A stretch of DNA of 64,000 nucleotides, from NCBI GenBank assembly GCA_964019135.1, contig OZ025257.1, positions 11,311,971-11,375,970 of the forward strand, in the 5' to 3' direction. Below are positions 24,101 to 35,745 of the stretch, one piece after another. The stretch comes from Arenicola marina. Taxonomy: Eukaryota; Annelida; Polychaeta; Arenicolidae. The position numbers were made by a program, and so were the translations under genes. Under the pieces are notes generated by a model that saw only the letters and a list, made by a program, of their open reading frames with translations, ran no database searches and had not been told where the DNA came from. Positions within the stretch are counted from its first letter, which is position 1; every line of letters begins with the position of its first letter.

Positions 24101-27100
24101 GGCCAAACACGAGGCAAAGGTGCGACAAACTGACGCCGACACGGAAAGCAACCAGCCAATACCGGAGGAGGTTCTGACCCATCTACTCGCTGATGAAAAG
24201 TTGGACACCGTTCGGCGATTTTGCCGGATGGTGGGGGTGCAAGCACAGAGTATATAGTGTATAATATCTACTCTGTGGTACAAGCCTCATGGAAGCAAGC
24301 TGGACATGCTGTGCCGCCTTCGACAGCAGTCGCTTGCGAAAGCAAAATTTGACCACGCGTATGCCTCGCTGTATGGACATTCTGGTGGTTGGCTCTCTTC
24401 CACCTGCCCTCATTCCCATAACCTACGCTGTCAAGTTCCTGCTGCACTGCGAATCCCCCTGCGATTATATCGACATCCTGAGATCCATGAAGCACGTCCC
24501 TACGTAGCTGTGAATTGGGATTCTAACGCTGGAGAGATCACAGCTAGACCCTACGGTGAACATTGCTGATATAGAAAACTCCATTGCTCCAACTCCAAGC
24601 TGGGCAACTGGACAGTCCCCGACTTTTTTTCCCCAAACGACGGCCGATTAGCTGAGGCGACTGAACAGAACGTGAATGATGCCAAGGCTAGGAGGTTCCA
24701 CGTTGACCTACCATGTCTAACGGGAGTCGATTTGCCCAGGAAACACATCCGGGGATGTACATCTCATCACGGGCACCGCTGATCGCTACATGTTGTTCGA
24801 CTGATTCCACCAGGAGAATTGCCATGAAGAAAAGGAACTGCTGAGGAGAGCCAGTTTGTTCTCTCCATTTGCAGGACATGTGAATACCCAAGCAGCTGAG
24901 CAGCTTCACAGAGACAAGGCCCGTGATATGTACCGGCTCAACGAGATGTCCCCCACCAACCATGTGTTCACCTTTCGCCTCATCGCCCACCTAAAAAATA
25001 CGCAGATCAACGCGAAAGCAACACAAGACAGCTAACACTAATAGCTGGCTAGGCGTCTCATAGGGCAGCGCTCAGGCAAGACAACCGCTATCTTGCGGCT
25101 GAGTCAAGCAGTGAGCTCCCCTCTCAGACGGCGTCCCCATAGCGACGCGTAGGATCGTAGACCTTCACCGGAGTAAATGGCATTTAATTTACCGTAAACT
25201 GCATTCTTTCAGCCGCATAATATTAGAAGCCTCACCCCAAATTGTTGCCTCAAAACCAGAGCCAGAATCACTGTGGGGCAACAGTACCACGTTTCTGTCT
25301 GGCTCGATTAACCTATTATAGGTAATGTGACGACGGCAGCCGTACGAAGTAATACTGATGACATTATAATGCGATCAGTTATTTTGGCAATACCGGCAAT
25401 TTCCGTATTTCACCACCCCCCGTGCCCCCCTCTCCAACCCCTAAGAAATGCTCTCCCCCTCCTCGCGTCTCCATGCTCACTTCAAATCGGCAAAATGCCG
25501 TATTTAAAGCCGCATCGCGACTTTGCGGTCAAACCCGGAAAGTGCATCACACAATCTTAGTTTACGGTGCATACAAGCAGCATGCACATTTACTGATACG
25601 CTGTTGTCAGCAGACTGTCTCTCCATAGAATGTCAGCTAGCTTGGATTACCACAAGCCCATAACAACCCTTTTGAACATTGAAACTACCTTTCATAACTT
25701 TATCTATTTCACCTATATAATTCTAACCAGATGAGATACCTTGTAAATAAAAACAACAACATCGTTGAAAGTAGAAATTTGTCACATAAGCAGCATTAAA
25801 ATATATATACCCGGTAAGATAAATAAAGAATTTGGATTTGTGTCTCAATTCTTTTAATACTCGCATTCAGCTTAAAGTGTTTATGACCAGTTACCATGTT
25901 ATCTTGCATAATTATGACTGGTAATTTGTTCTTTTGCAGAAATAAATTCAGCCATATAGAGGTAAGTTATATATCATTTGTACACCAGTATGTACCGGTA
26001 TATTATATGTATAATTTTTGTCAGAGAATATATTGATATATGATTATTGTTATATCATATAGATTTCACTCAATTCATTTCTATACATCATCATAGCTAC
26101 CTATATTTGGGATTACAAGTTTCAGTTATTAGAAATCTGTCACAAGTTGTAGCAGTTACTGTACTATAAAGTATTTTTGTCTGTATAGTCATGCTACTTA
26201 GTATAAGTATTCATCAGTTCTGTAGGTTGGGCTGTGGATATAACTTTGTATGAGATAGACATTGTAAGAAGACACTGTATTGTGGTTTCAGCCACATGGT
26301 AGAAGTGTGCCAAGTCTACAGAAAGAGAAGCGTGCACAACAGCTCAATGTTATCCTCATAGACTACATTTGTTCCATCTTAAGCAGTGAAGATACATGTA
26401 GTGAAATTGCTCAATTGGGAGTTGAGTTATCAAAGGTATGTTTTGGTTTTATTCCTTCCATTATTAGCCACCTTGCTCTTCTGAAATAAACATCTTATAT
26501 CTAGTATGAGAAGTCATTTAACAATGGGGGGGCATGTATACTGTTGTGACTCCCATTGCTTTTAAACCTATCATATTTAATGTTTTGAGGTCATTGTATG
26601 TTTATGCAAAGTACACGTACCGTAAACTGCCTTTGTGAAGCCGCACCCTGAAGTTGGCCTCAAAACCGGGTCGGCATGCAGAACCCTTTCCGGAAAACTA
26701 CACATTATGAGCCAGTATCATGTTTAGTGTTTGTTGTCAATTTATTTACAGGTGCAAATCACTCCAGATTTTGGAAACATTATTGTGTTTTGGTTGGCAA
26801 ACGGTGATGAAGAGCGTGATGACTTGGTGGATCAACTTCTGAATGCTGCAAAGGCTGATATCAGGTAAATCTAGTTGGCTGATTATGCTAGTTAAGTTCA
26901 TAATAGATGTTTATTAAATTTAAATTAAATTTATTAAAAAGGGTCAAAAATGTTCTTCATCAAAGTTAACGATAAGGGAGATTATTGTAATTACGTTTTT
27001 TCCTCCGATGATAACGTTGCTGCTTTATATCACATATGTTTAGGTTTTAGTGGAATTAAGCATTTTATTCTTGCCAATCCGGAGAGATCTGGCAATATGG

Positions 27101-28227
27101 CCCACTTGGATCAGACAGACGTCCTTTAGTGGTAGTATCGGAATGATTATTTCGATTACAGAAGCGGAAATACCGACTGACATATTATATTCTGCAGATC
27201 AGAGCTGATCGGCTACCGGGTGCTGGGGAATGTGCCTCCACTTCTCTTCCGCCGCGATGTGACGCAGTCCAGGGTCGTACAGTTAGATCGCCTCCTGCAG
27301 AAAGCGGACATGGGCCCTGACCACGTGCCACGTGACCTTGGCGAGGACATGAGGGAGGATCTCATCCACCAAGGTCAAAGCCTCGTCTTGAGCAAGCGGT
27401 TGCTGCAGCAAAAGTTTGATGCGACCTTCGCCCGTGGTGAGCAATATGTGGGCGATAACAGAGATGGTCCTGGTGGATCTCGGGAAGTCGTTTTTCCGGG
27501 GCCTCCCGAGGGCGCCCGATCCGGTGATGACGTCACGCCGCCTGAACGCGTCGATGGGGTTAAAAGTTCAGTCGGCGGTTCATCTGTGAGTTCTGATGTT
27601 GGGCCGTCAGAGAGTGGCACTTCGACATATACAACAAGGAGTGATAATGTCGTCGGTGGGCAAGGGAGCAATGAAACAGACACGGGTTTGGGTCATACTG
27701 GGGTAGATTCTGGCATGCGACCAGATGATGCCGATGTCAAAGGACTTCGACCAAACCAAAACCTTAACCGCGAGAAACATACAGATAAAACAAGAACTTG
27801 CGATCCGGCTGGAAATGTAAAACTGAGGTCGGATGTGTATGATTTGGATCACGCGCAGCTTCACGAACAGATTCTTCACGCCAAGCGGAAAATGATGAAC
27901 CGTAAATATCAAATGCCGCTCCATGGTTCAAACGTACGTGACCTGCCGAGCGCGATGCTACAGGGAGATCTGTCTGATTCTGCGTCGCGGAGTAAGCCAA
28001 CGAGATCGGGACGAAGGCAGATGCTAGAGATGCTCCGCGAAAAGGAAGTCAAAGAAAGAAAAAAGAAATCTGCGACAACGTATTTGCTGGCCGTTGATGA
28101 CGCTGCCGAGAGATGGTCCACTGATCGCCATTCACAAGACTGGCGCCGCGGCAAAGATACATATGATGACGACGACGATGATGATGAATGCTATGTCGAT
28201 GACGATTTGCCAAGGACGAAGAGTTAG
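21171..28227 (+). CDS. RBFA: Mitochondrial ribosome-binding factor A (5 exons)
   Basis: Exons: 21171-21397, 25940-25961 (22-nt micro-exon), 26292-26435, 26752-26864, 27198-28227. They total 1536 nt and 511 residues. The start is one of two adjacent ATGs (21171 or 21174). The N-terminus is basic and hydroxylated, as expected of a mitochondrial targeting peptide. The KH-like RbfA core runs through exons 3-5 with LNVILIDYI, VELSKV, ITPDFGNIIVFW, ELIGYRVLGNVPPLLFRRD and LDRLLQKADMGP, matching human RBFA blocks (VELSKVSLTPDF, NVPPIVF, ELDQLLAVADFG). A second conserved motif, DLDHAQLHEQILHAKRKMMN, lies farther on. Known role: binds the 12S/small-subunit rRNA 3' region and assists maturation of the mitoribosomal small subunit. 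The long low-complexity C-terminus ends in an Asp-rich tail, and the protein is longer than the roughly 340-residue human one. The micro-exon is needed to keep the frame. Confidence 0.93.
21931..22374. mobile_element. Possible MITE with short inverted ends
   Basis: AGCCCTGAAGAACCCAGGC near 21933-21951 is mirrored by GCCTGGGTTCTTCACGGCT near 22354-22372. The interior has no recognised coding. It could be an independent small element or the outer part of the transposon that begins about 22500. No target-site duplication was established. Confidence 0.4.
22500..25036 (+). mobile_element. Decayed KDZ/HMGXB3-like DNA transposon
   Basis: Successive coding pieces in several frames match, in order, the HMGXB3-like proteins associated with KDZ transposases: CVDSRKGMFSIAQTI; a cysteine cluster with MTCRCRLRSC and RAAVRWWLY; CFYCNVPLGEF; DLTVYNFNDRLMLSYPVLME; SVDHTYGFSCVRCGYHPMLL; LYGHSGGWLSS; ILRSMKHVP; and a C-terminus RLNEMSPTNHVFTFRLIAHL followed by a stop at about 25036. 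The frame changes several times with stops between pieces, so it is a fossil. Known of KDZ elements: DDE-type transposases with CxC zinc clusters, widespread in animals and fungi. Terminal repeats were not identified. It is inserted in RBFA intron 1. Confidence 0.75.
25188..25570. mobile_element. MITE with ACCGTAAACT termini
   Basis: The left end TACCGTAAACTGCA at about 25189 is mirrored by TAGTTTACGGTGCA at about 25559. The interior includes CCGCATCGCGACTTTGCGG. It is non-coding, about 380 bp. Relatives lie at 26617 and, more diverged, at 15700-15912. It lies just downstream of the KDZ fossil in RBFA intron 1. Confidence 0.65.
26617..26700 (+). mobile_element. Fragment of the ACCGTAAACT MITE
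   Basis: TACCGTAAACTGCCTTTGTG, AGCCGCACCC and GCCTCAAAACC match the left end of the element at 25188. Only one end is present. It lies in RBFA intron 3, about 50 bp before exon 4. Confidence 0.65.
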
Positions 28228-28260
28228 ATATGTCTTGTGTACATATGGCATCCACAATGC

Positions 28261-28266
28261 AATAAA
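28261..28266 (+). terminator. Poly(A) signal of RBFA
   Basis: A canonical AATAAA 34 bp downstream of the RBFA stop codon, the only good hexamer close to the end of the gene. Confidence 0.7.
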
Positions 28267-28705
28267 CCGTTTTATATGTATTTATGAGACTAAGTTGTTC
28301 ATCTTGGTCTTTCATTTCGTATACTTTTTTTTACTCGTTGAGCGATGTAGGTTTGTAACCCCAAGAAGTTCAAATTGCTTTCGTTAATGCAAAGTCTCAT
28401 TACCTGTCATTTGGTCATCTCAGCCATTTACTCCACCGATAAGTCACACCACTTACCCATTTCATTAATATGACCCGGGTTTGTTCTCTTTCGGTCTTTA
28501 TGCAATAGTTATGCATCCAAGGACTGTTTTGGTCGATTTTGTGTTTGAAGCGAGTGAAGGCAAACAACCGGAAAGTAATCAGCACGTACAGGCCGTTGAT
28601 ACTACGCATTGGCGCATAGGATAAATATCCCTGTCTCGTGAGTTCTCGATCAGATCCCGTAGTGACTGTACAGCCCTATTTGCCATAAGTGTGAGACTTC
28701 ACCAA

Positions 28706-28885
28706 TAACCAGGGGCCAGTTTCACGAAGCCTTCGTATGTGTACGAACCTTCGTACGAAGATTGTGACCCTTAAATCCGGTTTCACGAAGCCTTCGTACC
28801 TCTAATTAACATAAGATACATCGTAGGTGCCTTCGTACATCTACGAGTGCCTCGACCCTATCGTACACCCTTCGTACCAGCATAA
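28706..28885. mobile_element. MITE rich in CTTCGTA/TACGAAG motifs
   Basis: Repeated GTTTCACGAAGCCTTCGTA at about 28712 and 28779 plus several inverted TTCGTAC/GTACGAA motifs. Elements opening with CCAGTTTCACGAAGC are a familiar MITE-like type in marine invertebrate DNA (from memory). The right edge is uncertain. Confidence 0.55.
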
Positions 28886-28967
28886 AGACATACATTCATG
28901 TCTACGGTATCTGTGAAAGTTGGAATCGTTGCTACGTTACTTATAAGGTCAAAATCCATCCCACATA

Positions 28968-29140
28968 AGTCAAAGTCATAAATGCCGTACACTCACGTTT
29001 CGGCCCATATTTTCCGCGAATTTGCCGCGATCGCTCTAAAAATCACTGACGTGATAAAGCAACCCTGTGCAATTTTAATGATACCAAACTTACGTGTGTA
29101 CTGCGAGGTTATCCTTTTTGAAGACACAAACAATATTTCT
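28968..29140 (+). repeat. Dispersed ~170-bp repeat, copy 1
   Basis: Runs from AGTCAAAGTCATAAATGCCG to CACAAACAATATTTCT. About 85-90% identical by eye to copy 2 at 52053-52225, and matched in reverse at 54030-54171. No coding potential. Confidence 0.9.
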
Positions 29141-29479
29141 CCAAGCTGACACTTCATTCCGATATGTTTGGTCTCTCTTCACGAAGGTATTCGTTGCCTA
29201 TGGGCGTCTAAATCTCCGCAGGGGGGTGTGGGGGGGGGGGGCTACTAGATACAAAAGTTGCCTGTGGAAGCCCCAAAAGTTTTACTCATGCAAGTAACAA
29301 ATACTGTGTAAAATTACAGCCCAATCCACGTAGCAGCTGAGAGAGTTGCACGACTTTGGCAAAATCTACTATGACGAAAATCCTTAGGATTGCATACTAT
29401 CCACGATTTTCAGGTATCAAGAAACGGAGAATGGCTTTAAGACCTGACGTTCTTGATAATTAGATCCATACGGCTTGTA

Positions 29480-29579
29480 GTAAATACAAAATCAGGGAAT
29501 TTGCCCCCCGAAGTAAATACAAAATCAGGGAATTTGCCCCCCGAAGTAAATACAAAATCAGGGAACTGCCCCCCGAAGT
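29480..29579 (+). repeat. 33-bp tandem repeat, three copies
   Basis: Units begin at 29481, 29514 and 29547 and contain AAATACAAAATCAGGGAA and CCCCCCGAAG. Only the third unit has lost two bases. Confidence 0.95.
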
Positions 29580-30123
29580 AGACCCACGAAGGTACAAAAA
29601 GTGCTAATTTTACGAACCATTGGCGTTCCAAAATGCACAGAAAAGACACTCATTTGAGGGGCACGTCCCCAGCAGTCGATCACCTTGAGATACCCCCCCC
29701 CCCCTCCCGGGTGGCACCACTCAAGCACCATTCCATGTCATCTTGGTTGGTTAACTGTTTATTAAAGTCTACGTACGTTGTCTAAGGGTGTCTAGATCCC
29801 GATTCTGAGGTCCAGCTGGTCTATATGCCCCCCCCCCCCCCCAGGGCCGTTCATGCAGTGCACAGCTAGTTCATTCATGTCCATATTCCCGCCCCAAACG
29901 ATCGACCTCCCCTGAGATCCACTCCTGCAGCCCCCACCCCCCGACCACGCCCCACGAATCCAGAGCACCAATTTATCAAAACTTATGTCCATCAGGAATA
30001 AAGCCTCTCATTACCATTATTAAACCCCGGGGGACCCCCTACTTTTTTCGGGTTGTTTACGCCTACCCCGTGCAGGCCTGGTTCCCACCCCCCCTCCTCT
30101 CTGTATCTATCATAATGGCACCG

Positions 30124-30842
30124 CGCATGGTTGGCGCAAGTGCCCCCAGGCAAGCCCGCTTCTCTAGGGGCACAACGGTAACAATGTTAAAATCCTTCGA
30201 CGTTAGTAGGGAATCGACTGTAGCTTTTATTATAACGTGTGCTCGAACAATCATAGTGTTTACATATTCTATATACCTTGTTCTATCATCTAACATCAAT
30301 GAAGTGGACACTAGGTTGTTTCGGTTATATTTTCGCGAAGAAATGTTGAAGCACACAACTGTTCCCGACCAGCCGTCTGCCATATTTGTTTTTGGCGGAT
30401 ACCGGTGCCTGTGAATGCGACTTGGTTCCTCCTCTCCGTTAGCATATGACTCTCCGCTAGAGGGCCTTGTCAGTCGCTCACTTTGAACCTAAGGACAACA
30501 GCAGCGCCCTCTTTCACAGGACAAAGTTTGGGACCCAGGCTACAAATGGTGGCGGGATTCGCCAGGTGGCGCTGCATACGCATGGCGGTTGGTCGGGAAA
30601 AGTCGCATGCTCCAACATTTGTTCGCGGAAATATGACTGCAACAATCTAGTGTTGACACACTTTCTTGATGTCAGAAGATAGAACAAGGTATATAGAATA
30701 CGTAAGCACTATTATTGTACGCGCCCACATTATAATAAATGCTACAGTCGATTCCCTACTAACGTCGAAGAATTTTAACACTGTTACCGTTGTGCCCATA
30801 GAGAAGCGGGCTTGCCTGGGAGCATTTGCGCCAACGCGCATG
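30124..30842. repeat. Long inverted repeat (foldback-like), arms ~260 bp
   Basis: The left arm (about 30124-30384) and right arm (about 30578-30842) are reverse complements at roughly 85% by eye. Shared text includes AGGCAAGCCCGCTTCTCTA, GACGTTAGTAGGGAATCGAC, TATTCTATATACCTTGTTCT and TTCCCGACCA. The spacer is about 190 bp. A short piece of the arm (TAGGGGCACAACGGTA) recurs at 54177-54192 beside copy 3 of the 170-bp repeat. It is probably a non-autonomous element. Confidence 0.85.
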
Positions 30843-31493
30843 GGGGACACCTCTGCATGAGACACCAGTCTTTTCGAAAGTGCCCAAAGTCAACCCCATA
30901 TTTTTTTAAATCTTGCAATTCGCTTTGACACTAAGTTACACGTTTAACTGTTCGGACTTCCCGCTGAAAAATTCGCTTAGAACCAGCCTGCCTGTCGGAA
31001 ACAGGCGTTCACGGGTTTGAAAATCATGACGTTCTCATGACAATGAATGTTCGAACGCGTTACTGCCCGCCACTTCGTTCACTGATAACCAATCTTGAAT
31101 CCGCCAGCTCTCTACAGTGCCGTGCTATCATGCCTTATCTGTCTGTTCTAGGTTATTGGTAGACCGGGAAGCAGGGTCCCCAGGGCAGGGTCCCGTGATC
31201 TATGTGTCATCACTAAACTGGGTCTAAGCGCTGTACAAGTATTTGAACTGAGTCCTGATATAGTGTATCGGCTGGTCCTTCTCCTCCCTTCTCACTAACA
31301 GTGTATCGTATAAGATATCTGTACATGTAGTAGTATGCTACACACTTGCGGCTTCCATCCCCAGGGGTTCGGACCCCCCCCTTTTATATCTTAGGTCTTG
31401 ACTAAACACAAAAGGACGAAGCTGCTCAGGGACGTTTCGTTTGTAAACAAAATCTTGCTTTGCCTGTTCCCCCCCCCCACCCAAAAAAAAGGC

Positions 31494-31682
31494 CCAGAGG
31501 GGTATGAATACCCAGAGGGGTATGAAGACCCAGAGGGGTGTGAAGTCCTCAAAGGGGTGGGAAGTCCCCAAAGGGATGGGAAGACCCAGAGGGGTATGAA
31601 GACCCGGAGGGGTATGAAGACCCGGAGGTGTATGAAGACCCGGAGGGGTATGAAGACCCGGAGGGGTACAAAGACCAAGAAG
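31494..31682 (+). repeat. 18-bp minisatellite (GGGGTATGAAGACCCGGA)
   Basis: About ten units, the right half regular and the left half diverged. Open frames on both strands through it are by-products of the 18-bp period. Confidence 0.95.
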
Positions 31683-32570
31683 CCCCGGTCTGTAGCTCAC
31701 AATAAAATTTAGAAGTGACCGCCAGCCACGATTTCGCCGCTTAACCAGGCGGCAGCCCTGCTTGGAGGTGTGTCCGCGATTGAAAAATCAGGAGGCGATA
31801 CTCTAATTATATTAAAACCGGAAATGACGCCTACTGCGTGAGCAAAACAAGAGCGCGTGGTTATCTCTAATATAAATAGCTGCAATTCTAACTTTAATCA
31901 TGTTTTTTTACGGAGGCAATGGTCGCAAGACTTGTTTGGATGCTATTGCAAGATCGTGGTCTACTGCGCGGCTTAAAACCGCCGCAATTCATTCGTAAAC
32001 AGCGACCCTGATATTTCGTTTTTTTACGCGTTTCACCTGAAGGGTACCTCCACTGTGAAGAGTTCCCTCAGCGAGGTAACTTCCAGTTATAACGTAAGGC
32101 GGCGCCACATGAAGGTCACAATATACGTCACTTGCTCCGGCAAAATGGCTATAATTTCATCAAAAATGAAAATCTTGAAACCAAATCACTTTTAAAAACT
32201 TCTAAAAACTTTGTTCTTGTAACAAAAGTAAAGAAAAAGATAGGTAGCCCTACAAATTTCCCGAGAAACAGGTCCCGAAGCTTGAAAATGTTATTTCACA
32301 AATATTTTTTGGCGCAGCCTATTTCACACTAATTATCAGTAATTTACGCCTTGTGCTCACAGTTTAACACATCTGGTTCTATATGATGGTCTCCGATATA
32401 ATCGTGATCTACACGAATGTTTTCTGAACTATTTACACGTTTTCTCGAGGTTTTTTTTCTTGAATTTTCCGAATTTATCACGAAGAGCCATTCACCCTGT
32501 GAATGACGTCACAAATTGGGGATTCTGCTGTGAATGACGTAACGAGTTGAGGATTCCCCTTTCACTGACC

Positions 32571-32792
32571 CCCGCCGATGTTTGTCGGTGTTTACCGATC
32601 GAGGTCTTTTCTAATTCGCCTGAGCTTATTATACGATGCTCTATTCATTTTACCTATGTCGCCACTTCTTTTGCTGTGTTGTATTCGTCCTTTGTTTCAT
32701 TAAGACTGCGTAAAATCTAAGGGCTACATACAGCCCGCCGATGTTTGCCGATGTTTACCGAGGTCTGCTCAAAATCGCCGAGGCTTATTATG
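32571..32792 (+). repeat. Direct duplication spaced by 160 bp
   Basis: CCCGCCGATGTTTG ... GTTTACCGA ... GAGGTCT ... GCTTATTAT occurs at about 32571-32630 and again at about 32731-32790. Upstream at about 32500-32560 there is a second small duplication (TGTGAATGACGT twice). Confidence 0.75.
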
Positions 32793-32864
32793 GGTAGCTT
32801 ACCTTAAATATCGAATACCTTCGATATCTATCGAACGTATTCGAACATAGTTTACTTACACGCG

Positions 32865-33009
32865 GGTAAGTCTAGTTTCGCCGTCAAAATGAAACGTGTA
32901 CACTTTAGACACGTTTTATTTTGACGGTGAAACTAGGGTGCACACGTTTAATTTTGACGGCGAAACTAGGGTGCACACGTTTAATTTTGACGGCGAAGCT
33001 AGACTTACC
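32865..33009. mobile_element. 145-bp hairpin element with inverted ends
   Basis: The left end GGTAAGTCTAGTTTCGCCGT is mirrored by the right end (its complement begins GGTAAGTCTAGCTTCGCCGT). The right arm holds a 33-bp direct repeat (GGGTGCACACGTTTAATTTT at 32936 and 32969). The whole can fold into an extended hairpin. No open frame of note. Confidence 0.8.
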
Positions 33010-33411
33010 GCGTTCACAATTAAACCAGAAACCGGACCTACGCGTGCCATATTGAACGTCAGTTAGGTTAACCGCCAGTTACGTTAATTCTGATTATCAA
33101 TTCATCTCAATCTGATTCCGTGATGGACACGAATCGTGTCAGCTTTCACTTGTGCACGTAATAATTTCATTATACGGTATCGCGATAAATATGAGGTACG
33201 TACAGAACATTATCACACATTATGTATGCGAAAAATATCAATGTAAAAAATACATCGATGCCCAGCCAGAGCTGGTCTTCGTAAAAGTGAATACGTTTTG
33301 CAGAAAAAAAAACAAATAAAGCTTTCACGAGAAGGCACAAAATTGCCAGAAAAGAAAATTCAGCCCTCGCCGCACCCCAAAACAATTGTTTAGCCTCCAC
33401 ACACAAAAAAC

Positions 33412-33664
33412 GGGGGCCGGCGCGATAGCTCAGTGGGCTAGAGCGCTTGCACTTAGTGCTCTGGCAACCTGAGAGCCTAACGGCACGTGGATCGGTGCTT
33501 CGGGTCCTGCTGTGGCCATGTCTGTTTGGTCGCAGGATAAAGATCCCATGTCTTTCTTCGTAAAGAGTAGGGGGTTACCCCGGGGACATGGCTCCACTCT
33601 CCCTTCCTTCTCCCATTGACGCGATATGACCAAAAGTGGTTAAAGCGTCCTGAATAACCAACCA
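33412..33664 (+). mobile_element. tRNA-derived SINE, family 1
   Basis: Starts GGGGGCCGGCGCGATAGCTC with A-box TAGCTCAGTGG. The B-box is diverged (GCTTCGGGTCC), with the body CCCATGTCTTTCTTCG and the 3' end AAAGCGTCCTGAATAACCAA. Full length. Confidence 0.92.
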
Positions 33665-33886
33665 GCCAACCACCTAAAAGTATAGCCCCCCCCCCCCCAC
33701 CCTCTTCCTTGATATCAAATGGTTCGACCCTTCAAAAGATCTCAAAAAAAGAGACGGGTTTCGATATGTGTGTCGTCAAGAAGCGGGTCAGATCACATCC
33801 ACCAAATATAATGACTATAAAACCTGGTCACGGCGATATTCCCCTATTACAATGTGCCCGCCCGCCTCCACCCCCAAGGCCCTGAG

Positions 33887-34140
33887 GGGCCGGCGCGATA
33901 GCTCAGAGGGCTATAGAGCGCTCGCATTGAGTGCTCTGGCCACCTAAGAGCCTAACGGTACGTGGATCGGTGGTTCGAGCCCTGCAGTGGCCATGTTTGC
34001 GTGGTCTCAGGTTAAAGATCCCATGTCTTTCTTCGAAAAGTGTAGGGGGTTACCCCCGGGGACATAGCTCCACTCTCCCTTCCTTCTCCCATTGACGCAA
34101 TATGACCAAAAGTGGTTAAAGCGTCCTGAATAACCAACCA
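33887..34140 (+). mobile_element. tRNA-derived SINE, family 1
   Basis: Second full-length copy 220 bp downstream in the same orientation. The B-box GGTTCGAGCCC is intact and the A-box reads TAGCTCAGAGG. Confidence 0.92.
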
Positions 34141-35745
34141 TGCAAACAAGTCGCTGAACCCACACAGATCGGTACACCCATGCTAAGCAATGGGACCACT
34201 AACTACCACTTGGTCATGGCTATACTTAGCCTATCACAATCTGTTCCCTAGCCTATGTCCCTTTACCCGCGGGGGTCGAGATAAAAGCTCATGTTAACAC
34301 CGGATCACTATACATGTACTCTGGTTCTTAATCAAAGCCCAGTATCTCAGTCATAAGCCATCGATCGTTAGTGATCTGGTCTAGTGTCCAGTGTTAGTAT
34401 CGTCAGTTTCATTATTCGAGGCAATTACGGCCAAGCTTGACCAGCGTGACATCCAATATATCCAGCAAATCGTCAAGAGCGGATCCAGGATGTTGTAAAG
34501 GGAGTACGGGTGAGACTGATCATCCGAGGGAGTGAGGGCGGGAGGGGGGGGGGAGCAACGGTCATAAAAACCGATGATTCACAGTGATTCTCTTGGGCCA
34601 ACACAAGATACTAATAAAGATGTAAGTCTGTGAAGTCCGAAATAAGTTTCATAAGTGGATGGATGCCTTTTAAGTATCTGTTCTTTGTCGGGAAGCGTAT
34701 ACATGTAAATGTGAATGGTGATCCCTTTTGTGTCATAGGTCTCATTGCCGAAGACAGATGACCTCTCCCAAACGTGTGCAATGAACAGACACAGACACTC
34801 ATTAAACACTCAATGCATTCACTTTTATTGTAGTATTGCCCTTGCGATATCAAAACTTGACGTATAAGTTGTCAGATCGCAAATCGGATGTTGGACATGA
34901 CTGGATTAAACCTGAGAGATAAGGCGGTATGCACGTGATCTCTGGCCCTGTGCTTCACGCTCTCCTTATAGACCTCATGAATATATGTGCAACGCTACAT
35001 AAGGGTCGGTGGATGGGGGTGCGATCTAGGTAGGTGATAAGACCACTATGCGTCACCAACGAGTGGCTTGGCCCGGGGCAGGCACGCACGCACAGCCAGG
35101 CGATCGAGTGGGGAAGGGTGACTACTAAGATTCACGTGGTAGGCCTACTGGTCCGCAAGCAAGCAAGGTTCAGTCGGTCTTTTTTAATAGCGCCGTGGCG
35201 GGCGGGCGGGTTGAGTCTATGAAGCAAGCTACCAGTACACACATAAAAGGACGGACCAGGAAGAAACATATACATATATATATTTTTCTATATATAGGGA
35301 ACACACGGCCGCGACCTACTTTAGCTGCACTTGTACAAACGATACGACGTACGACGACCACCGAAAGTTACAGTAAAGAATTTCTAATTGTATGAAGAGT
35401 ATACGCAACGGCCAACATGGTATGGCGACATATTAATAACCGGAACGGACCCCGCTAGTAAGAACTCATGGTCTTACTGAAACCCTTGCTGGGCGATAGG
35501 CGGGGCTGAAAATGACTGCACGCAATGATAGCCGCTGCCGGGCATACGTTTTGGCCTTTGAGATTAACGTGTACGCCGCCGCTTTAGACAGTTGGGGCCC
35601 CATGCTTTAACATGGAGACTCTACAATCGGGCCCGTCTCTCATGATCCACTTTAGATGTGCGGAAAAGAACCCAGAGGTCGGCTCTTGGCGACATGAAGT
35701 GCTGCGGCCTTGGCTCCCCGTGACATCACATTACGGTTACTAATA

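Larger units (their letters stand above)
28228..35745. other. 7.5-kb gene desert between RBFA and the tail-anchored protein gene
   Basis: No conserved coding exon was seen on either strand. It is filled by a CACGAAG MITE, a ~170-bp dispersed repeat, a 33-bp and an 18-bp minisatellite, a long inverted repeat (30124-30842), a hairpin element (32865-33009) and two SINEs (33412, 33887). There are several C or G runs (29230, 29692, 29828, 33687, 34540). Between these, for example 31000-31300, 34150-34560 and 34600-35700, nothing is recognised. The promoter of the downstream gene should be in the last part. Confidence 0.5.

Noticed and set aside
23178-24570. Minus-strand open frames across 23.2-24.6 kb as host genes
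   Set aside because: Shadows of the plus-strand KDZ-like fossil; they show no conserved motif of their own.
30070-30865. Pair of similar inverted open frames (RQARFSRGTTVTMLKSFDVS type) as a duplicated gene
   Set aside because: Comparing the two arms, replacement changes are at least as frequent as silent ones. That gives no sign of protein selection, so an inverted-repeat element explains the similarity.
31338-31712. Proline/glycine-repeat open frames on both strands
   Set aside because: An 18-bp minisatellite keeps all frames open; no other coding evidence.
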